Source: Sva-07 sp963707515 (GTDB lineage Bacteria; Actinomycetota; Acidimicrobiia; Acidimicrobiales; Ilumatobacteraceae). Taken from it: DNA of 64,000 nucleotides. The first letter of the stretch is position 1, and each line of letters starts with the position of its first letter. Of the stretch, positions 25,277 to 34,363 are shown in pieces. The notes below the pieces were generated by a model that was not told where the DNA came from, did no database searches, and saw only the letters and a program-made list of their open reading frames with translations. Made by a program: the position numbers and the translations under genes. Location of the stretch: positions 558,001 through 622,000 of the forward strand of contig CAVPQI010000003.1 of assembly GCA_963707515.1 (NCBI GenBank). The letters run 5' to 3'.

Positions 25277-26613
25277 CCGAGATCCGCGACAACGCGCCGC
25301 ACTCCCAGGTGCCCGGCATGACCGGCACGCCCGACGATGCCATCGGCGGCACCGATGCCCCGCACGTGCTCACCGACTTCGCCCTCGACGACGTGCAGAC
25401 CGACCTGCGCGGGGCGCTGCGTGCCTACGGCGAGCGTCTCCGCGCTGGCGACCTCGGGTCGCTGCCCGCTGTGCTGTCGATCGCCGTGCTCGTGTTGATC
25501 TTCGGCCTCGCCCGGCCCGACAGCTTCCTGACCCGGCTCAACTTCGCCAACTTCCTCGAGCAGGCGTCGTCGGTGATCGTCATCGCCATGGCGGTCACGT
25601 TCGTGCTGCTGCTCGGCGAGATCGACCTCGCCGCCGGCTACACGGCGGGCATCGCCGGGGCGGTGCTGGCGACGAGACTGCAGGAGAGCTGGCCGCTCGT
25701 GCCGTCGATGATCGCCTCGCTGATCGTCGCCGTGCTGCTCGGCTTGTTCACCGGTCTGATGGTGTCGAAGGTCGGCATTCCGTCCTTCGTCGTCACGCTC
25801 GCCAACGTCTTGTTGTTCCAGGGGATCCTGCTGTTGTTGGTCCGCGAGGGCGGCAGCGTGCGCATCCGGAGCGAGCTCGTCAACGACATCGTCGGCGGGG
25901 CGTTGAGCCCGGCGGTGTCGTGGATCGTCGTGGTGCTCGGCGTCGCCCTGTTCGCCGTCACCCAGGTTCGTCGTCAGCGCCGATCGTACGGGGCATTCCC
26001 GATGTCGCTCGTCGTCCTCAAGGTCGGCGCAGCGATCGCCGTCATCGCCCTCGTCACGTTGGTGCTCAACCAGAACCGGGCGTTCGCCAACGCCCCGGCG
26101 CCGATCAAGGGGATGCCGATCGTCATCCCGCTGGTCGCGGTGCTCGTCGTGATCCTCAGCTTCGTGCTCAGCCGCACCGCGTACGGCCGGCACCTCTACG
26201 CCGTCGGCGGCAACGCCGAAGCGGCGCGGCGTGCCGGCATCAACGTGCCGATGCTGCGGCTGTCGGCGTTCGCCGCCACCGGCCTGATCGCAGGCATCGG
26301 CGGCTGGTTCCTGGCGTCGCGGGTCAACTCGGTCGACTCGAACACGGGTGCCAACGACACGTTGCTGCTCGCCGTCGGGGCGGCGGTGATCGGCGGCACC
26401 TCGTTGTTCGGGGGGCGGGGGCGGATGATCAACGCCGTGCTCGGTGGTCTCGTGCTGGCCCTCATCCCGAACGGGCTCGGCCTGATCGGCAAGACGGAGC
26501 TGCTCGGTCGCGAGATCGACTTCTCCAGCTCCGGCGTCAAGTTCATCTGCTCCGGACTGGCGCTGCTGGTCGCCTCGTCGGTCGATGCGCTGAGCCGCAA
26601 ACGCGTCGCCTGA
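25273..26613 (+). CDS. Sugar ABC transporter permease
   Basis: A 446-residue BPD_transp_2 permease with about ten helices. An N-terminal soluble stretch of about 65 residues precedes the first helix. The motif LLGEIDLAAGYTAGIAGAVLA and the loop AYGRHLYAVGGNAEAARRAGIN are typical of XylH/RbsC proteins. It is coupled to the ATPase gene by an ATGA overlap. It is longer than RbsC (about 320) and near XylH (about 390-430), in agreement with a xylose importer. A palindromic repeat follows immediately. Confidence 0.92.
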   Translation: MTEIRDNAPHSQVPGMTGTPDDAIGGTDAPHVLTDFALDDVQTDLRGALRAYGERLRAGDLGSLPAVLSIAVLVLIFGLARPDSFLTRLNFANFLEQASSVIVIAMAVTFVLLLGEIDLAAGYTAGIAGAVLATRLQESWPLVPSMIASLIVAVLLGLFTGLMVSKVGIPSFVVTLANVLLFQGILLLLVREGGSVRIRSELVNDIVGGALSPAVSWIVVVLGVALFAVTQVRRQRRSYGAFPMSLVVLKVGAAIAVIALVTLVLNQNRAFANAPAPIKGMPIVIPLVAVLVVILSFVLSRTAYGRHLYAVGGNAEAARRAGINVPMLRLSAFAATGLIAGIGGWFLASRVNSVDSNTGANDTLLLAVGAAVIGGTSLFGGRGRMINAVLGGLVLALIPNGLGLIGKTELLGREIDFSSSGVKFICSGLALLVASSVDALSRKRVA

Positions 26614-26618
26614 GCAGT

Positions 26619-26648
26619 GTTACAACAGGGGTCTGACCCCTGTTGTCA
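26619..26648. repeat. GGGGTC palindromic repeat, copy 3
   Basis: GTTACAACAGGGGTCTGACC begins a near-perfect 30-base palindrome between converging genes. It is placed like a two-way terminator, 5 bases after the permease stop. Confidence 0.85.
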
Positions 26649-26657
26649 CGGTCGCCG

Positions 26658-27293
26658 TCACCAACCCCGGGCGACCCACTCGTCGAGGTGGGGGCGCTCG
26701 GTGCCGATCGTCGTGTCGTCGCCGTGGCCCGGCAGGACGATGGTGTCGTCGGGGAACGTGAACAGGCGCGTCGAGATCGACTCGATGATCGTGTCGAAGT
26801 CGCCGTCGTCGAAGTGCGTCGCCCCCGGACCGCCCGGGAACAGCGTGTCGCCGGTGAACAGCAGCGGTGTGCCCTCGACGTGGAACGAGATCGATCCCGG
26901 GGTGTGGCCGGGATTGTGGATGGCGTGGAGACGCAGCCGACCGACCTCGATCACCTCGGCGTCGTCGAGGAACAGGTCGTAGCCGACGTCTTTCAGCTTC
27001 GGTGCGTCGGCGGCGGTGACCGCCACCTCGTACCCGGCTTCGCGGATCGCCGGCACCGCCTGGATGTGGTCCCAGTGACCGTGCGTCTCGAGGACCCTGC
27101 GGACGCCCAGCCGAGTGCACAGCTCGAGCAGCCGTTCGTGTTCGTTGGCGGCGTCGAGCAGCACGGCGTCGCCGGTGGCGCGGCAGCGGACGACGAAGAC
27201 GTTGTTGTCGACGGGGCCGACGACCACCTTGTGGACCTCGACGTCGGCGTTGGACCAGTGGCGCGTGTCGGCGGCCGGGGCGGAGTGGGACAT
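26658..27293 (-). CDS. MBL-fold metallohydrolase (glyoxalase II-like)
   Basis: A 211-residue metallo-beta-lactamase fold hydrolase. The zinc motif THGHWDH is near residue 70, the further His in NPGHTPGSISF, the bridging Asp in FTGDTLFPGG and the last His in LPGHGDD. Such proteins hydrolyse thioesters such as S-lactoylglutathione or mycothiol conjugates, or act as sulfur dioxygenases; no finer assignment is possible. It is followed by the monooxygenase on the same strand upstream. Confidence 0.88.
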   Translation of the reverse strand: MSHSAPAADTRHWSNADVEVHKVVVGPVDNNVFVVRCRATGDAVLLDAANEHERLLELCTRLGVRRVLETHGHWDHIQAVPAIREAGYEVAVTAADAPKLKDVGYDLFLDDAEVIEVGRLRLHAIHNPGHTPGSISFHVEGTPLLFTGDTLFPGGPGATHFDDGDFDTIIESISTRLFTFPDDTIVLPGHGDDTTIGTERPHLDEWVARGW

Positions 27294-27320
27294 GCGGCCA
27301 GTCTGCCAGTGCCCGCCGAA

Positions 27321-29141
27321 TCAGGACAGTTCGAGACCCGTCAGCTCACCCTCGTCGCGCCAGGTCTCGAGGACCTTGATGAAGGCGATCGACCCCGCCC
27401 CGTAGCTGCCGTTCTTGACGCTGCGCTCACTCGGCTTGCCCTCGTTGTTGTAGTAGCCGGGTGTGCACGATTCGAGGAACTTCAGGTTCATCTGCGACAG
27501 CCCGACGATCGTCTCCACCCACTGCGCCTCGGCCTCGGCCTCGGCCTCGATCTGCGTCACGCCGCGGGCCTTGGCGGCGGCGAGGATGTAGGCGAGGTGC
27601 TTGCTCTGCTCGTTGAGCATGTGCGGGAAGTTGACCGTGAACCCCGACTGCACGTTGCTGAAGATGAAGCAGTTGGGGAAACCGCGGCTGTGCATCCCGT
27701 GGAGCGTCGAGGCGCCGTCGCTCCATGCCTCGGTCAACGTCCGCCCGTCACGCCCGTACAGCTCGTACCCGGCGCGCCGGGTGTAGTCGGTGCCGACCTC
27801 GAAGCCCGTGGCAAAGATCAGGCAGTCGAGCTCGAACTCCTCCTCGACGAGGTTGCCCGTGGCGTCGCGCTGCTCGACGACGACGGCGGTCGGGGTGATG
27901 CGCTTGACGCCGCGCCCCTCGGTGTCGACGAGACGCACGTTGGGCCGGTTGAACGCATCGAGGTACTCGTCGTTGAAGCACGGCCGCTTGCAGAACTGGC
28001 GATACCACGGCTTGAGCGACTCGGCGGTGTTGGGGTCGTTGACGATCGTTTCGACGCGCGAGCGGATCTGTTCCATCTTCTCGAAGTCGGCGATCTCCAT
28101 CGTCTTCGCCAGACCCTCGGGCGTCAGGTCGCCCTCGCCACGCCGGACGCGGATCAACAGGTTGCCGATGATGTCGGTCCAGCCGTCGTCGACGAGGTCT
28201 TCCTCCTCGGGGATGCCCGACACGAGGTTGTTGAAGTTCTCCATCCGCCGCTCCTGCCAACCGGGTTGCAGGCTCGCCGCCCACTCGGGGTCGGTGGGCC
28301 GGTTGGCGCGGACGTCGATCGACGACGGGGTGCGCTGGAACACGAACAGCTGCTGCGCGCCCGCGGCGAGGTGCGGCACGCACTGCACCGCCGTGGCGCC
28401 GGTGCCGATGATGCCGACGCGCTTGTCGGCGAGACGGTCGAGGCCGCCCTCGGGACCCCCGCCGGTGTAGTCGTAGTCCCAGCGGCTGGTGTGGAACGTG
28501 TGGCCCTCGAACGAGTCGATGCCGTCGATGCCCGGCAGTTTCGGCCGGTGCAGCGGGCCGCTGGCCATGACGATGTAGCGGGCGCGGATGGCGTCGCCGC
28601 GGTTGGTGCCCACGATCCAGCGCCGATCGGCGTCGTCCCACCGCATCTCGGTCACCTCGGTCTGGAAGCAGGCGTTGCGGTAGAGGTCGAAGTGGCGACC
28701 GATCGCCTGGCTGTGGGCGAGGATCTCGTCGGCGCGCGAGTACTTCTCCTTGGGGATGTAGCCGATCTCTTCGAGCAGCGGGAGGTAGACGTACGACTCG
28801 ACGTCGCAGGCAGCGCCCGGGTAGCGGTTCCAGTACCAGGTGCCGCCGAAGTCGCCGCCCTTCTCGACGATCCGGAGATCGTCGATGCCGGCCTCGCGCA
28901 GACGGGCGCCGGCGAGCAGGCCACCGAAGCCGCCGCCGATGATCAGCACCTCGACCTCATCGGTCAACGGGTCGCGCTCGATCGGATCGACGTACGGGTC
29001 CTCCAGGTAGTGGGCGTAGCTGCCCGCCATCTCGACGTACTGCTCGTTGCCGTCGGAGCGCAGACGCTTGTCGCGCTCGTCGCGGTACTTCTCACGGAGC
29101 GCATCGGGATCGAAGGCGATGGTGCCGGCGGCATCGGTCAT
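27321..29141 (-). CDS. Flavin-dependent Baeyer-Villiger-type monooxygenase
   Basis: A 606-residue FAD/NADPH enzyme. There is an N-terminal extension of about 60 residues, a Rossmann site IIGGGFGGLLAG, GTWYWNRYPGAACDVES, the Baeyer-Villiger fingerprint FEGHTFHTSRWD (F-x-G-x3-H-x3-W) and a second site GIIGTGATAVQ. Its length and extension resemble cyclododecanone- or steroid/phenylacetone-type enzymes. It would insert oxygen next to a ketone to form an ester or lactone. TACGCT 6 bases before ATG 29141 suggests a leaderless start. Its natural substrate is not evident. Confidence 0.88.
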   Translation of the reverse strand: MTDAAGTIAFDPDALREKYRDERDKRLRSDGNEQYVEMAGSYAHYLEDPYVDPIERDPLTDEVEVLIIGGGFGGLLAGARLREAGIDDLRIVEKGGDFGGTWYWNRYPGAACDVESYVYLPLLEEIGYIPKEKYSRADEILAHSQAIGRHFDLYRNACFQTEVTEMRWDDADRRWIVGTNRGDAIRARYIVMASGPLHRPKLPGIDGIDSFEGHTFHTSRWDYDYTGGGPEGGLDRLADKRVGIIGTGATAVQCVPHLAAGAQQLFVFQRTPSSIDVRANRPTDPEWAASLQPGWQERRMENFNNLVSGIPEEEDLVDDGWTDIIGNLLIRVRRGEGDLTPEGLAKTMEIADFEKMEQIRSRVETIVNDPNTAESLKPWYRQFCKRPCFNDEYLDAFNRPNVRLVDTEGRGVKRITPTAVVVEQRDATGNLVEEEFELDCLIFATGFEVGTDYTRRAGYELYGRDGRTLTEAWSDGASTLHGMHSRGFPNCFIFSNVQSGFTVNFPHMLNEQSKHLAYILAAAKARGVTQIEAEAEAEAQWVETIVGLSQMNLKFLESCTPGYYNNEGKPSERSVKNGSYGAGSIAFIKVLETWRDEGELTGLELS

Positions 29142-29235
29142 CGACGCAGCGTAGGAATTCGACCTGCTGCCGGTCGGGTCGAGCGCGCCTGCCCATGCCC
29201 GGGCGCCGGCAGGCCCGTCGGTAGGCTCGACACCC

Positions 29236-29973
29236 GTGACGACGATCGGCGCCGCCACCGACGAGTTCGATGACCACGAGGTGGCGTCGACGTTGGCCTC
29301 GAGCCTGGAGTCGCTCGACGGCGCGGTCAACTACCGCAACTGGATCTTCGATCTCGCCCGCGGGCACCTGGCGCCCGAGATCCTCGAAGTCGGCGCCGGC
29401 CACGGCACGTTCACCGAGGTGCTGATCGACCTGGGGCCGGTGACCGCCGTCGAACCCGACCCCAGAGGATCGAAGGTGCTGCACGATCGTTTCGGCGCCG
29501 ACCCCGCGGTGTCGATCGTCGGCGGCACGCTCGACGACGTCCCGGCTTCGGGTTACGGATCGGCCGTGATGATCAACGTGCTCGAACACATCGAGGACGA
29601 CGAGGGTGCACTGACCTCGCTGCGTGACCTGGTCGACCCCGGTGGGCACCTCGTCATCTGGGTGCCGGCTTTCTCGCAGCTGTACAGCCCGTTCGACCGC
29701 AAGCTCGGCCACTTCCGGCGCTACCGCCGCGCCGACCTCCAGGCGGTCGTGCGGCGGGCCGGCCTCGACGTCGTCGACCAGCGGTACGTCAACCTGCCGG
29801 GCTGGTTCAGCTGGCTGCTGCTCGTCAAGCTCCTGCGGCGTGAGCCGACGTCACCGCGCCTCGTCGGCATCTTCGACCGCGTCGTCGTTCCCGTGACCCG
29901 CTGGTTCGAGAGCCGGGTCCGCGTGCCCTTCGGACAGTCGATCCTGCTCGTCGCCCGGGTTCCGCTCCGCTGA
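29236..29973 (+). CDS. Class I SAM-dependent methyltransferase
   Basis: A 245-residue protein with SAM motif I ILEVGAGHGTFTEVL (about 50-64), an acidic end VEPD, and motif HLVIWVPAFSQLYSPFD with a DRKLGHFRRYRRADL tail seen in methyltransferases paired with polyprenyl-phosphate glycosyltransferases. TAGGCT at 29222-29227 lies 8 bases before GTG 29236. It converges on the GT2 gene with a 4-base gap, so the two may share a cell-surface glycolipid role, though they are not co-transcribed. Confidence 0.85.
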   Translation: MTTIGAATDEFDDHEVASTLASSLESLDGAVNYRNWIFDLARGHLAPEILEVGAGHGTFTEVLIDLGPVTAVEPDPRGSKVLHDRFGADPAVSIVGGTLDDVPASGYGSAVMINVLEHIEDDEGALTSLRDLVDPGGHLVIWVPAFSQLYSPFDRKLGHFRRYRRADLQAVVRRAGLDVVDQRYVNLPGWFSWLLLVKLLRREPTSPRLVGIFDRVVVPVTRWFESRVRVPFGQSILLVARVPLR

Positions 29974-29977
29974 CCGC

Positions 29978-30739
29978 TCAGCCGGTGAGGCGGGCGACCA
30001 GCGGGCCCAGTCGCTTGGCGTTCACCCGGGTGCCGATCGGGGAGTAGGCAAAGATGCAGTAGAAGGCCCGCACGCCGTCGCGCCAGCCGATCTTCTTGCC
30101 GTCGTCGTAGGTGCGGCCGTGGTAGCTGATGCCGACCTCGTAGACCCGCCACCGTTGGGCGGCGATCTTGGCGGTCACCTCCGGCTCGAACCCGAAGCGG
30201 TCCTCTTCGATGTCGAGCTGCTGGATCAGTTCCCGGCGGAACATCTTGTAGCAGGTCTCCATGTCGGTGAGGTTGAGGTTGGTCGCCATGTTCGACGCCA
30301 GCGTGAGGACGCGGTTGCCGAGCGTGTGCCAGAAGAAGAGGATGCGGTGGGCATCGCCGCCCACGAATCGTGACCCGTAGACGACGTCCGCGTCGTCGGC
30401 GAGCAGCGGGCCGAGCAGCCTCGGGTACTCGCTGGGGTCGTACTCGAGGTCGGCGTCCTGGATCACCAGGTACTCGCACGTGGCCTCGCGAATGCCCGTG
30501 CGCAGTGCCGCCCCCTTGCCCTGATTGACCGGATGGACGAGCACCTTCAGCCGTGGGTGGTCGTACGACTCGAGGATCGCTCGTGTGTCGTCCGTGGAGG
30601 CGTCGTCGACGGCGATCACCTCGCCGACGAGATCGGACTCGAACACGCGGTCGAGGATCTCCTTGACCGTCCGCTCCTCGTTGTAGCACGGCATCACGAC
30701 GGACAGCACGTGCTGCGGCTGCTGGCCCTTGGCAGTCAT
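29978..30739 (-). CDS. GT2 glycosyltransferase (dolichol-phosphate mannose synthase-like)
   Basis: A 253-residue GT-A enzyme: SVVMPCYNEERTVKEIL, VDDASTDDT, NQGKGAALRTGI, the metal motif QDADLEYDPSEY and GSRFVGGDAHR. No transmembrane tail is evident beyond a short hydrophobic stretch. It probably transfers a sugar from a nucleotide donor to polyprenyl phosphate. TAGAGT is 8 bases before ATG 30739, a leaderless arrangement. Confidence 0.87.
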   Translation of the reverse strand: MTAKGQQPQHVLSVVMPCYNEERTVKEILDRVFESDLVGEVIAVDDASTDDTRAILESYDHPRLKVLVHPVNQGKGAALRTGIREATCEYLVIQDADLEYDPSEYPRLLGPLLADDADVVYGSRFVGGDAHRILFFWHTLGNRVLTLASNMATNLNLTDMETCYKMFRRELIQQLDIEEDRFGFEPEVTAKIAAQRWRVYEVGISYHGRTYDDGKKIGWRDGVRAFYCIFAYSPIGTRVNAKRLGPLVARLTG

Positions 30740-30795
30740 CGGGCGGGACTCTAGTTCGTGGTGGACGGCACTTCCCTCGACGGTGCGGCGTGCGA

Positions 30796-31200
30796 TCAGG
30801 CGCTGACGACGTCGAAGCCGAGGCCGAGGGCGACGCCGATCTGCACGGGGTCGAAGGTGACGAAGCGCACCGGGCCGGGCAGTCGTTCGGCCGCCGCCAG
30901 ATGGATGGCATCGGTGAGGCGCACGGGCTGGGTGCGAGCCAGGGCGGCGGCTCGATCGAGGCAGCGCTGGTCGACGGGGACGACGTGGAGGTGGTCCCAC
31001 ACCAGACGCACCGCATCCTCCAGGTCGAGACGCAGGATCGCCTCGTCGGTCAGCCGATCGAGTGCCGGCAGCGCTTCGGTGAGCGCCATCGCCGACGCCG
31101 CCCACACCGCGTCGGTGGGCAACGCGTCGAGCACCACCGCACGCTGTGGCCCGTCGACGGCGACGGCGAGCACGGCGCTGGTGTCGAGAAAGATCGTCAC
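30796..31200 (-). CDS. PIN-domain toxin (VapC-like)
   Basis: A 134-residue PIN ribonuclease: acidic residues in FLDTSAVLAV (D6), TEALPALD (E), LTDAIHLAAAE (D) and VTFDP. Toxins of this type cleave tRNA or rRNA. The start is GTG 31200, 13 bases after the stop of the small gene upstream, a standard antitoxin-toxin layout. The second acidic position is less certain. Confidence 0.82.
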   Translation of the reverse strand: MTIFLDTSAVLAVAVDGPQRAVVLDALPTDAVWAASAMALTEALPALDRLTDEAILRLDLEDAVRLVWDHLHVVPVDQRCLDRAAALARTQPVRLTDAIHLAAAERLPGPVRFVTFDPVQIGVALGLGFDVVSA

Positions 31201-31213
31201 GTCACGACACCGA

Positions 31214-31504
31214 TCAGCCGCGCAGCTCGCGGAGCACCTGGTCGATGCGCACGCCTGCCCACACCCGCACGGGGGCCGGCGGGCGCCATTCGCTGGTGCG
31301 GCGCGGTGCGATGACCGCGCCGGAAGCGAGGAGCCCGTCGAGCGTCGGGACGATGGCGTCGAGCGGGGTCAGCTGGGCGACGGGGCGCCCCGAGGCGGTG
31401 ACGATCGTGCGCTCCCCGGCGGCGGCGCGGCGGATCGACTCGGCAAGGGCGGCGCGCAGCTCGCGCACGCCGAGCCGGCGGCTGGACGGATCCAATGTGT
31501 CCAC
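31214..31504 (-). CDS. Phd/YefM-type antitoxin
   Basis: A 96-residue partner of the PIN toxin. The N-terminus SRRLGVRELRAALAESIRRA followed by GERTIVTASGRPVAQLTPLD matches the Phd/YefM DNA-binding fold. The C-terminal region should bind the toxin. The start at GTG 31504 is an estimate; the frame is open further upstream over the start of the divergent acyl-CoA dehydrogenase. It presumably represses its own operon. Confidence 0.78.
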   Translation of the reverse strand: MDTLDPSSRRLGVRELRAALAESIRRAAAGERTIVTASGRPVAQLTPLDAIVPTLDGLLASGAVIAPRRTSEWRPPAPVRVWAGVRIDQVLRELRG

Positions 31505-31558
31505 ACGTGTACACAAGCAGATTCGCCGCCCGGCGCGCAAGGCAGGCAAGATCGCACC

Positions 31559-32674
31559 ATGAACTTTGCCTTCACCGACGAACAAGAGGAACTGCGCAAG
31601 ACCGTGCGCTCGTTCCTCGAGAACAAGAGCTCCGAAGAAGCCGTCCGCGAGCAGATGGAGACCGAGAACGGGTACGACCCGGCCGTCTGGTCGCAGATGG
31701 GCGAGCAGATGGGCCTGCAGGGCCTGTCGATCCCCGAGGAGTACGGCGGGTCGGGCTACGGATTCGTCGAGCTCGGCATCGTGCTCGAGGAGATGGGCCG
31801 CGCCCTGCTGTGCGCGCCGTTCTTCTCGACCGCCGTGCTCGCCGCCAACACGCTGCTGCAGTCGGGTGACGAGGACGCCAAGCAGAAGTACCTGCCGGGC
31901 ATCGCCTCGGGCGAGACGATCGCCACGCTCGCCTACACCGAGCCGTCGGGCAAGTGGGACGAGTCGGGCATCACGATGGAGGCCACCAAGTCCGGTGACG
32001 GCTACACGCTGTCGGGCACCAAGTCCTTCGTCCTCGACGGGCACACCGCCGGCCTGATCCTCGTCGCCGCCAAGACCGGCGCCGGCACCTCGCTGTTCGC
32101 CGTCGACGGCGACGCCGCGGGCCTCACCAAGACCCCGCTGTCGACGATGGACCAGACCCGCAAGCAGGCCAAGCTCGACTTCGACAACACGCCGGCGACG
32201 CTGATCGGCGAAGAGGGTCAGGGCTGGAACACGCTGTCGACCGTGCTCGACCTCGCCGCCGTGGCGCTCGCCGCCGAAGAGGTCGGCGGCGCCCAGAAGG
32301 TGCTCGAGATGGCCGTCGACTACGCCAAGGTGCGCGTGCAGTTCGGCCGCCCGATCGGTTCGTTCCAGGCCATCAAGCACAAGTGCGCCGACATGCTGCT
32401 CGAGGTCGAGTCGGCGAAGTCCGCCGCCTACTACGGCATGTGGTGCGCCAGCGAGATGAACGACGAGCTGCCGTCGACGGCCTCGCTCGCCAAGGCCTAC
32501 TGCTCGGAGGCGTACTTCCACGCCGCTGCCGAGAACATCCAGATCCACGGTGGCATCGGCTTCACCTGGGAGCACCCGGCGCACCTCTACTTCAAGCGTG
32601 CCAAGAGCTCCGAACTCCTCTTCGGTGACCCCACCTACCACCGCGAGCAGCTCGCCCAGCGCATCGGCATCTGA
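31559..32674 (+). CDS. Acyl-CoA dehydrogenase
   Basis: A 371-residue FAD enzyme: N-terminal helical part (FTDEQEELRKTVRSFLE), middle TLAYTEPSGKWDESGI, and C-terminal YAKVRVQFGRPIGSFQAIKH and IHGGIGFTWEHPAHLYFKRAK. It is slightly shorter than typical homotetrameric enzymes (about 380) and ends ELLFGDPTYHREQLA, a pattern known in actinobacterial FadE proteins, some of which act as two-gene heteromers. No partner subunit is adjacent. The substrate is unknown. A strong hairpin follows at 32724-32753. Confidence 0.9.
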   Translation: MNFAFTDEQEELRKTVRSFLENKSSEEAVREQMETENGYDPAVWSQMGEQMGLQGLSIPEEYGGSGYGFVELGIVLEEMGRALLCAPFFSTAVLAANTLLQSGDEDAKQKYLPGIASGETIATLAYTEPSGKWDESGITMEATKSGDGYTLSGTKSFVLDGHTAGLILVAAKTGAGTSLFAVDGDAAGLTKTPLSTMDQTRKQAKLDFDNTPATLIGEEGQGWNTLSTVLDLAAVALAAEEVGGAQKVLEMAVDYAKVRVQFGRPIGSFQAIKHKCADMLLEVESAKSAAYYGMWCASEMNDELPSTASLAKAYCSEAYFHAAAENIQIHGGIGFTWEHPAHLYFKRAKSSELLFGDPTYHREQLAQRIGI

Positions 32675-32723
32675 ACGACCAACGAACGGTCGGGGACGGA
32701 CCCCGAACGTTCGTGACTGCCGC

Positions 32724-32753
32724 ACGGGCCGCGTCCTTCGGGGCGCGGCCCGT
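32724..32753 (+). terminator. Hairpin terminator after the acyl-CoA dehydrogenase gene
   Basis: ACGGGCCGCG pairs perfectly with CGCGGCCCGT (10 bases) around a 10-base loop that can partly pair too (TCC...GGG). It lies 50 bases after the stop and before the next promoter. Confidence 0.65.
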
Positions 32754-32777
32754 TCGCGTTCCTAGACTCGGCCCGGC

Positions 32778-33239
32778 ATGGACGGCATCACGATCGTGTT
32801 CGCAGTGATCGCCGCGCTGGCGGTGTTCGCCATCGCGGCCGGGGCGATCGGTCGTGAAGCGCACCGGCTCGATGCGGTGGCGCCACGTGCCGTCTACCAG
32901 CTCGACGAAGCGGTCGACTTCGTCTGCGACCGCCTGCCGCCGGCGAGCCAGGCGCGGCTGACGCCGGAGGAGGTGCAGCAACTGCTGCTGTTCCACATGC
33001 GTTGGCTCCACGACCAAGGTCTGCAGCCCGATGGTGTGGTCGACCTCCCGCAGGGGATCGAGGAGCCCGTCGTGCTCACCGAGGATGCGCTGACCGCCTA
33101 CCTCATCGGCGAAGCGGAAGCGAACGGCGTCGACCTGCTCGACGACGTCGACGCGGTCAACGTCGTCGAAGCACACCTCGCCTACTTCGAGGCGATCGGC
33201 GCGGTCGGCCCGCAGGCCGGCCTCGACGACGTCATCTGA
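32778..33239 (+). CDS. Hypothetical membrane-anchored protein
   Basis: A 153-residue protein not recognised. One N-terminal helix (ITIVFAVIAALAVFAIAAGAI) is followed by a soluble, acidic domain with LTPEEVQQLLLFHMRWLHDQG. TAGACT at 32763-32768 is 9 bases before ATG 32778. Its 3' end is followed by a 14-base tandem repeat containing the same CATCTGACC/GATCTGACC end sequence. Function unknown. Confidence 0.7.
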   Translation: MDGITIVFAVIAALAVFAIAAGAIGREAHRLDAVAPRAVYQLDEAVDFVCDRLPPASQARLTPEEVQQLLLFHMRWLHDQGLQPDGVVDLPQGIEEPVVLTEDALTAYLIGEAEANGVDLLDDVDAVNVVEAHLAYFEAIGAVGPQAGLDDVI

Positions 33240-33241
33240 CC

Positions 33242-33297
33242 AGCACGATCTGACCCGCACGATCTGACCCGCACGATCTGACCCGCACGATCTGACG
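33242..33297. repeat. 14-base tandem repeat, 4 copies
   Basis: CCGCACGATCTGAC repeated with period 14 directly after the stop of the hypothetical gene; each copy carries TGA. Confidence 0.88.
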
Positions 33298-33325
33298 CGG
33301 AACGTTCTGCGTCAGCCAACGCTCC

Positions 33326-33366
33326 GCGTCAGCGACAACGCTCGATGTCGGTCTTGTCGCTGACGC
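33326..33366. repeat. GCGTCAGCGACAA hairpin, copy 3
   Basis: Perfect 13-base arms GCGTCAGCGACAA / TTGTCGCTGACGC with a 15-base loop, the same family as 15941-16031. It lies upstream of the next gene. Confidence 0.82.
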
Positions 33367-33413
33367 AGAACCCGGGCGCGGTGTCGGCGGGGCCGACCTG
33401 GCAAGATCGCGGC

Positions 33414-34241
33414 ATGGCATCGCGGATCCTCAAGGACCGGACGGTCGAAGCGCTGGGCGAGGTGTGGGCGAGCCTCGGCGAGCTGTTGGCGTCGCTCACC
33501 GACGAGGAATGGGACCTGCCGTCGCCGCTGCCGGGGTGGAGCGTCAAGGACAACGTGGCGCACATCATCGGGACCGAGGCGATGCTCAACGGCGAGCCGG
33601 CACCCGACGTCGAGATCGATCGGTCGCTGGCGCCGCACGTCAAGAACGACATCGGCGTCTTCAACGAGCAGTGGATCGAGTCGTTCCGCGCCACGCCGCC
33701 GAACGAGGTGCTGTCGCGCTTCGAGGAACTCACCGGCGCACGGCTGGCCACGCTCGAGCACCTCTCCCAGGAGGAGTGGGACGCCGAGTCGTTCACGCCG
33801 GCGGGCAGGGACACCTACGGAAGGTTCATGCAGATCCGGGTCTTCGACTGCTGGCTGCACGAGCAGGACATCCGCGATGCCGTCGGCAAGCCGGGGCACG
33901 AGACCGGCCTCGCCGTCGACGTCGCGCTCGACGAGATGGCCAACGCCCTCGGATTCGTCGTCGGCAAGAAGGCGGGCGCCGCACCCGGCCAGTCGGTCAC
34001 CTTCGCCCTGACCGACGGCGGCGCCGTCGTCCGCTCGATGCACGTCGACGTCGGGGAACGGGCAGCCGTGGTCGCCGCACTCCCGGGTGGGGCGACGGTC
34101 ACGCTGACGATGCCGATCGGGGTGATGACGCGCCGCAGCGCCGGGCGCGTCGACGGTGGCGACCTGCTCGACCAGGTCGTCATCGACGGTGACCTCGCCC
34201 TGGCGGCACGGATCCTGGAGCACCAGGCGTACACGATCTGA
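33414..34241 (+). CDS. Maleylpyruvate isomerase family (DinB/MDMPI) protein
   Basis: A 275-residue protein of the mycothiol-dependent maleylpyruvate isomerase family: an N-terminal four-helix DinB-like metal-binding bundle (SPLPGWSVKDNVAHIIGTEA with the first His; FDCWLHEQDIRDAVG with HxxxD) and a C-terminal SCP2-like MDMPI domain (FALTDGGAVVRSMHV). Many members are thiol-transferases of unknown substrate. The ATG at 33414 is preferred; upstream codons lie in the hairpin repeat. Confidence 0.85.
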   Translation: MASRILKDRTVEALGEVWASLGELLASLTDEEWDLPSPLPGWSVKDNVAHIIGTEAMLNGEPAPDVEIDRSLAPHVKNDIGVFNEQWIESFRATPPNEVLSRFEELTGARLATLEHLSQEEWDAESFTPAGRDTYGRFMQIRVFDCWLHEQDIRDAVGKPGHETGLAVDVALDEMANALGFVVGKKAGAAPGQSVTFALTDGGAVVRSMHVDVGERAAVVAALPGGATVTLTMPIGVMTRRSAGRVDGGDLLDQVVIDGDLALAARILEHQAYTI

Positions 34242-34254
34242 CGTCTTGACGGTC

Positions 34255-34314
34255 GGTCGACGGCCGGGCGACGGCCAGTCGACAGCCGGGCGACGGCCGG
34301 TCGACGGCCGGGCG
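34255..34314. repeat. 22-base tandem repeat, 2.7 copies
   Basis: GGTCGACGGCCGGGCGACGG begins a 22-base unit at 34255, 34277 (two changes) and 34299 (partial). It is found between the MDMPI gene and the PPOX pair. Confidence 0.85.
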
Positions 34315-34363
34315 TGACCTTCGGCCCTTGCAATTGACCCGCGCAGCTGGATGGACTGGAGTC

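Noticed and set aside
26643..29273. An 876-codon plus-strand frame across the MBL and monooxygenase genes
   Set aside because: Antisense to two well-conserved enzymes and no recognisable fold.
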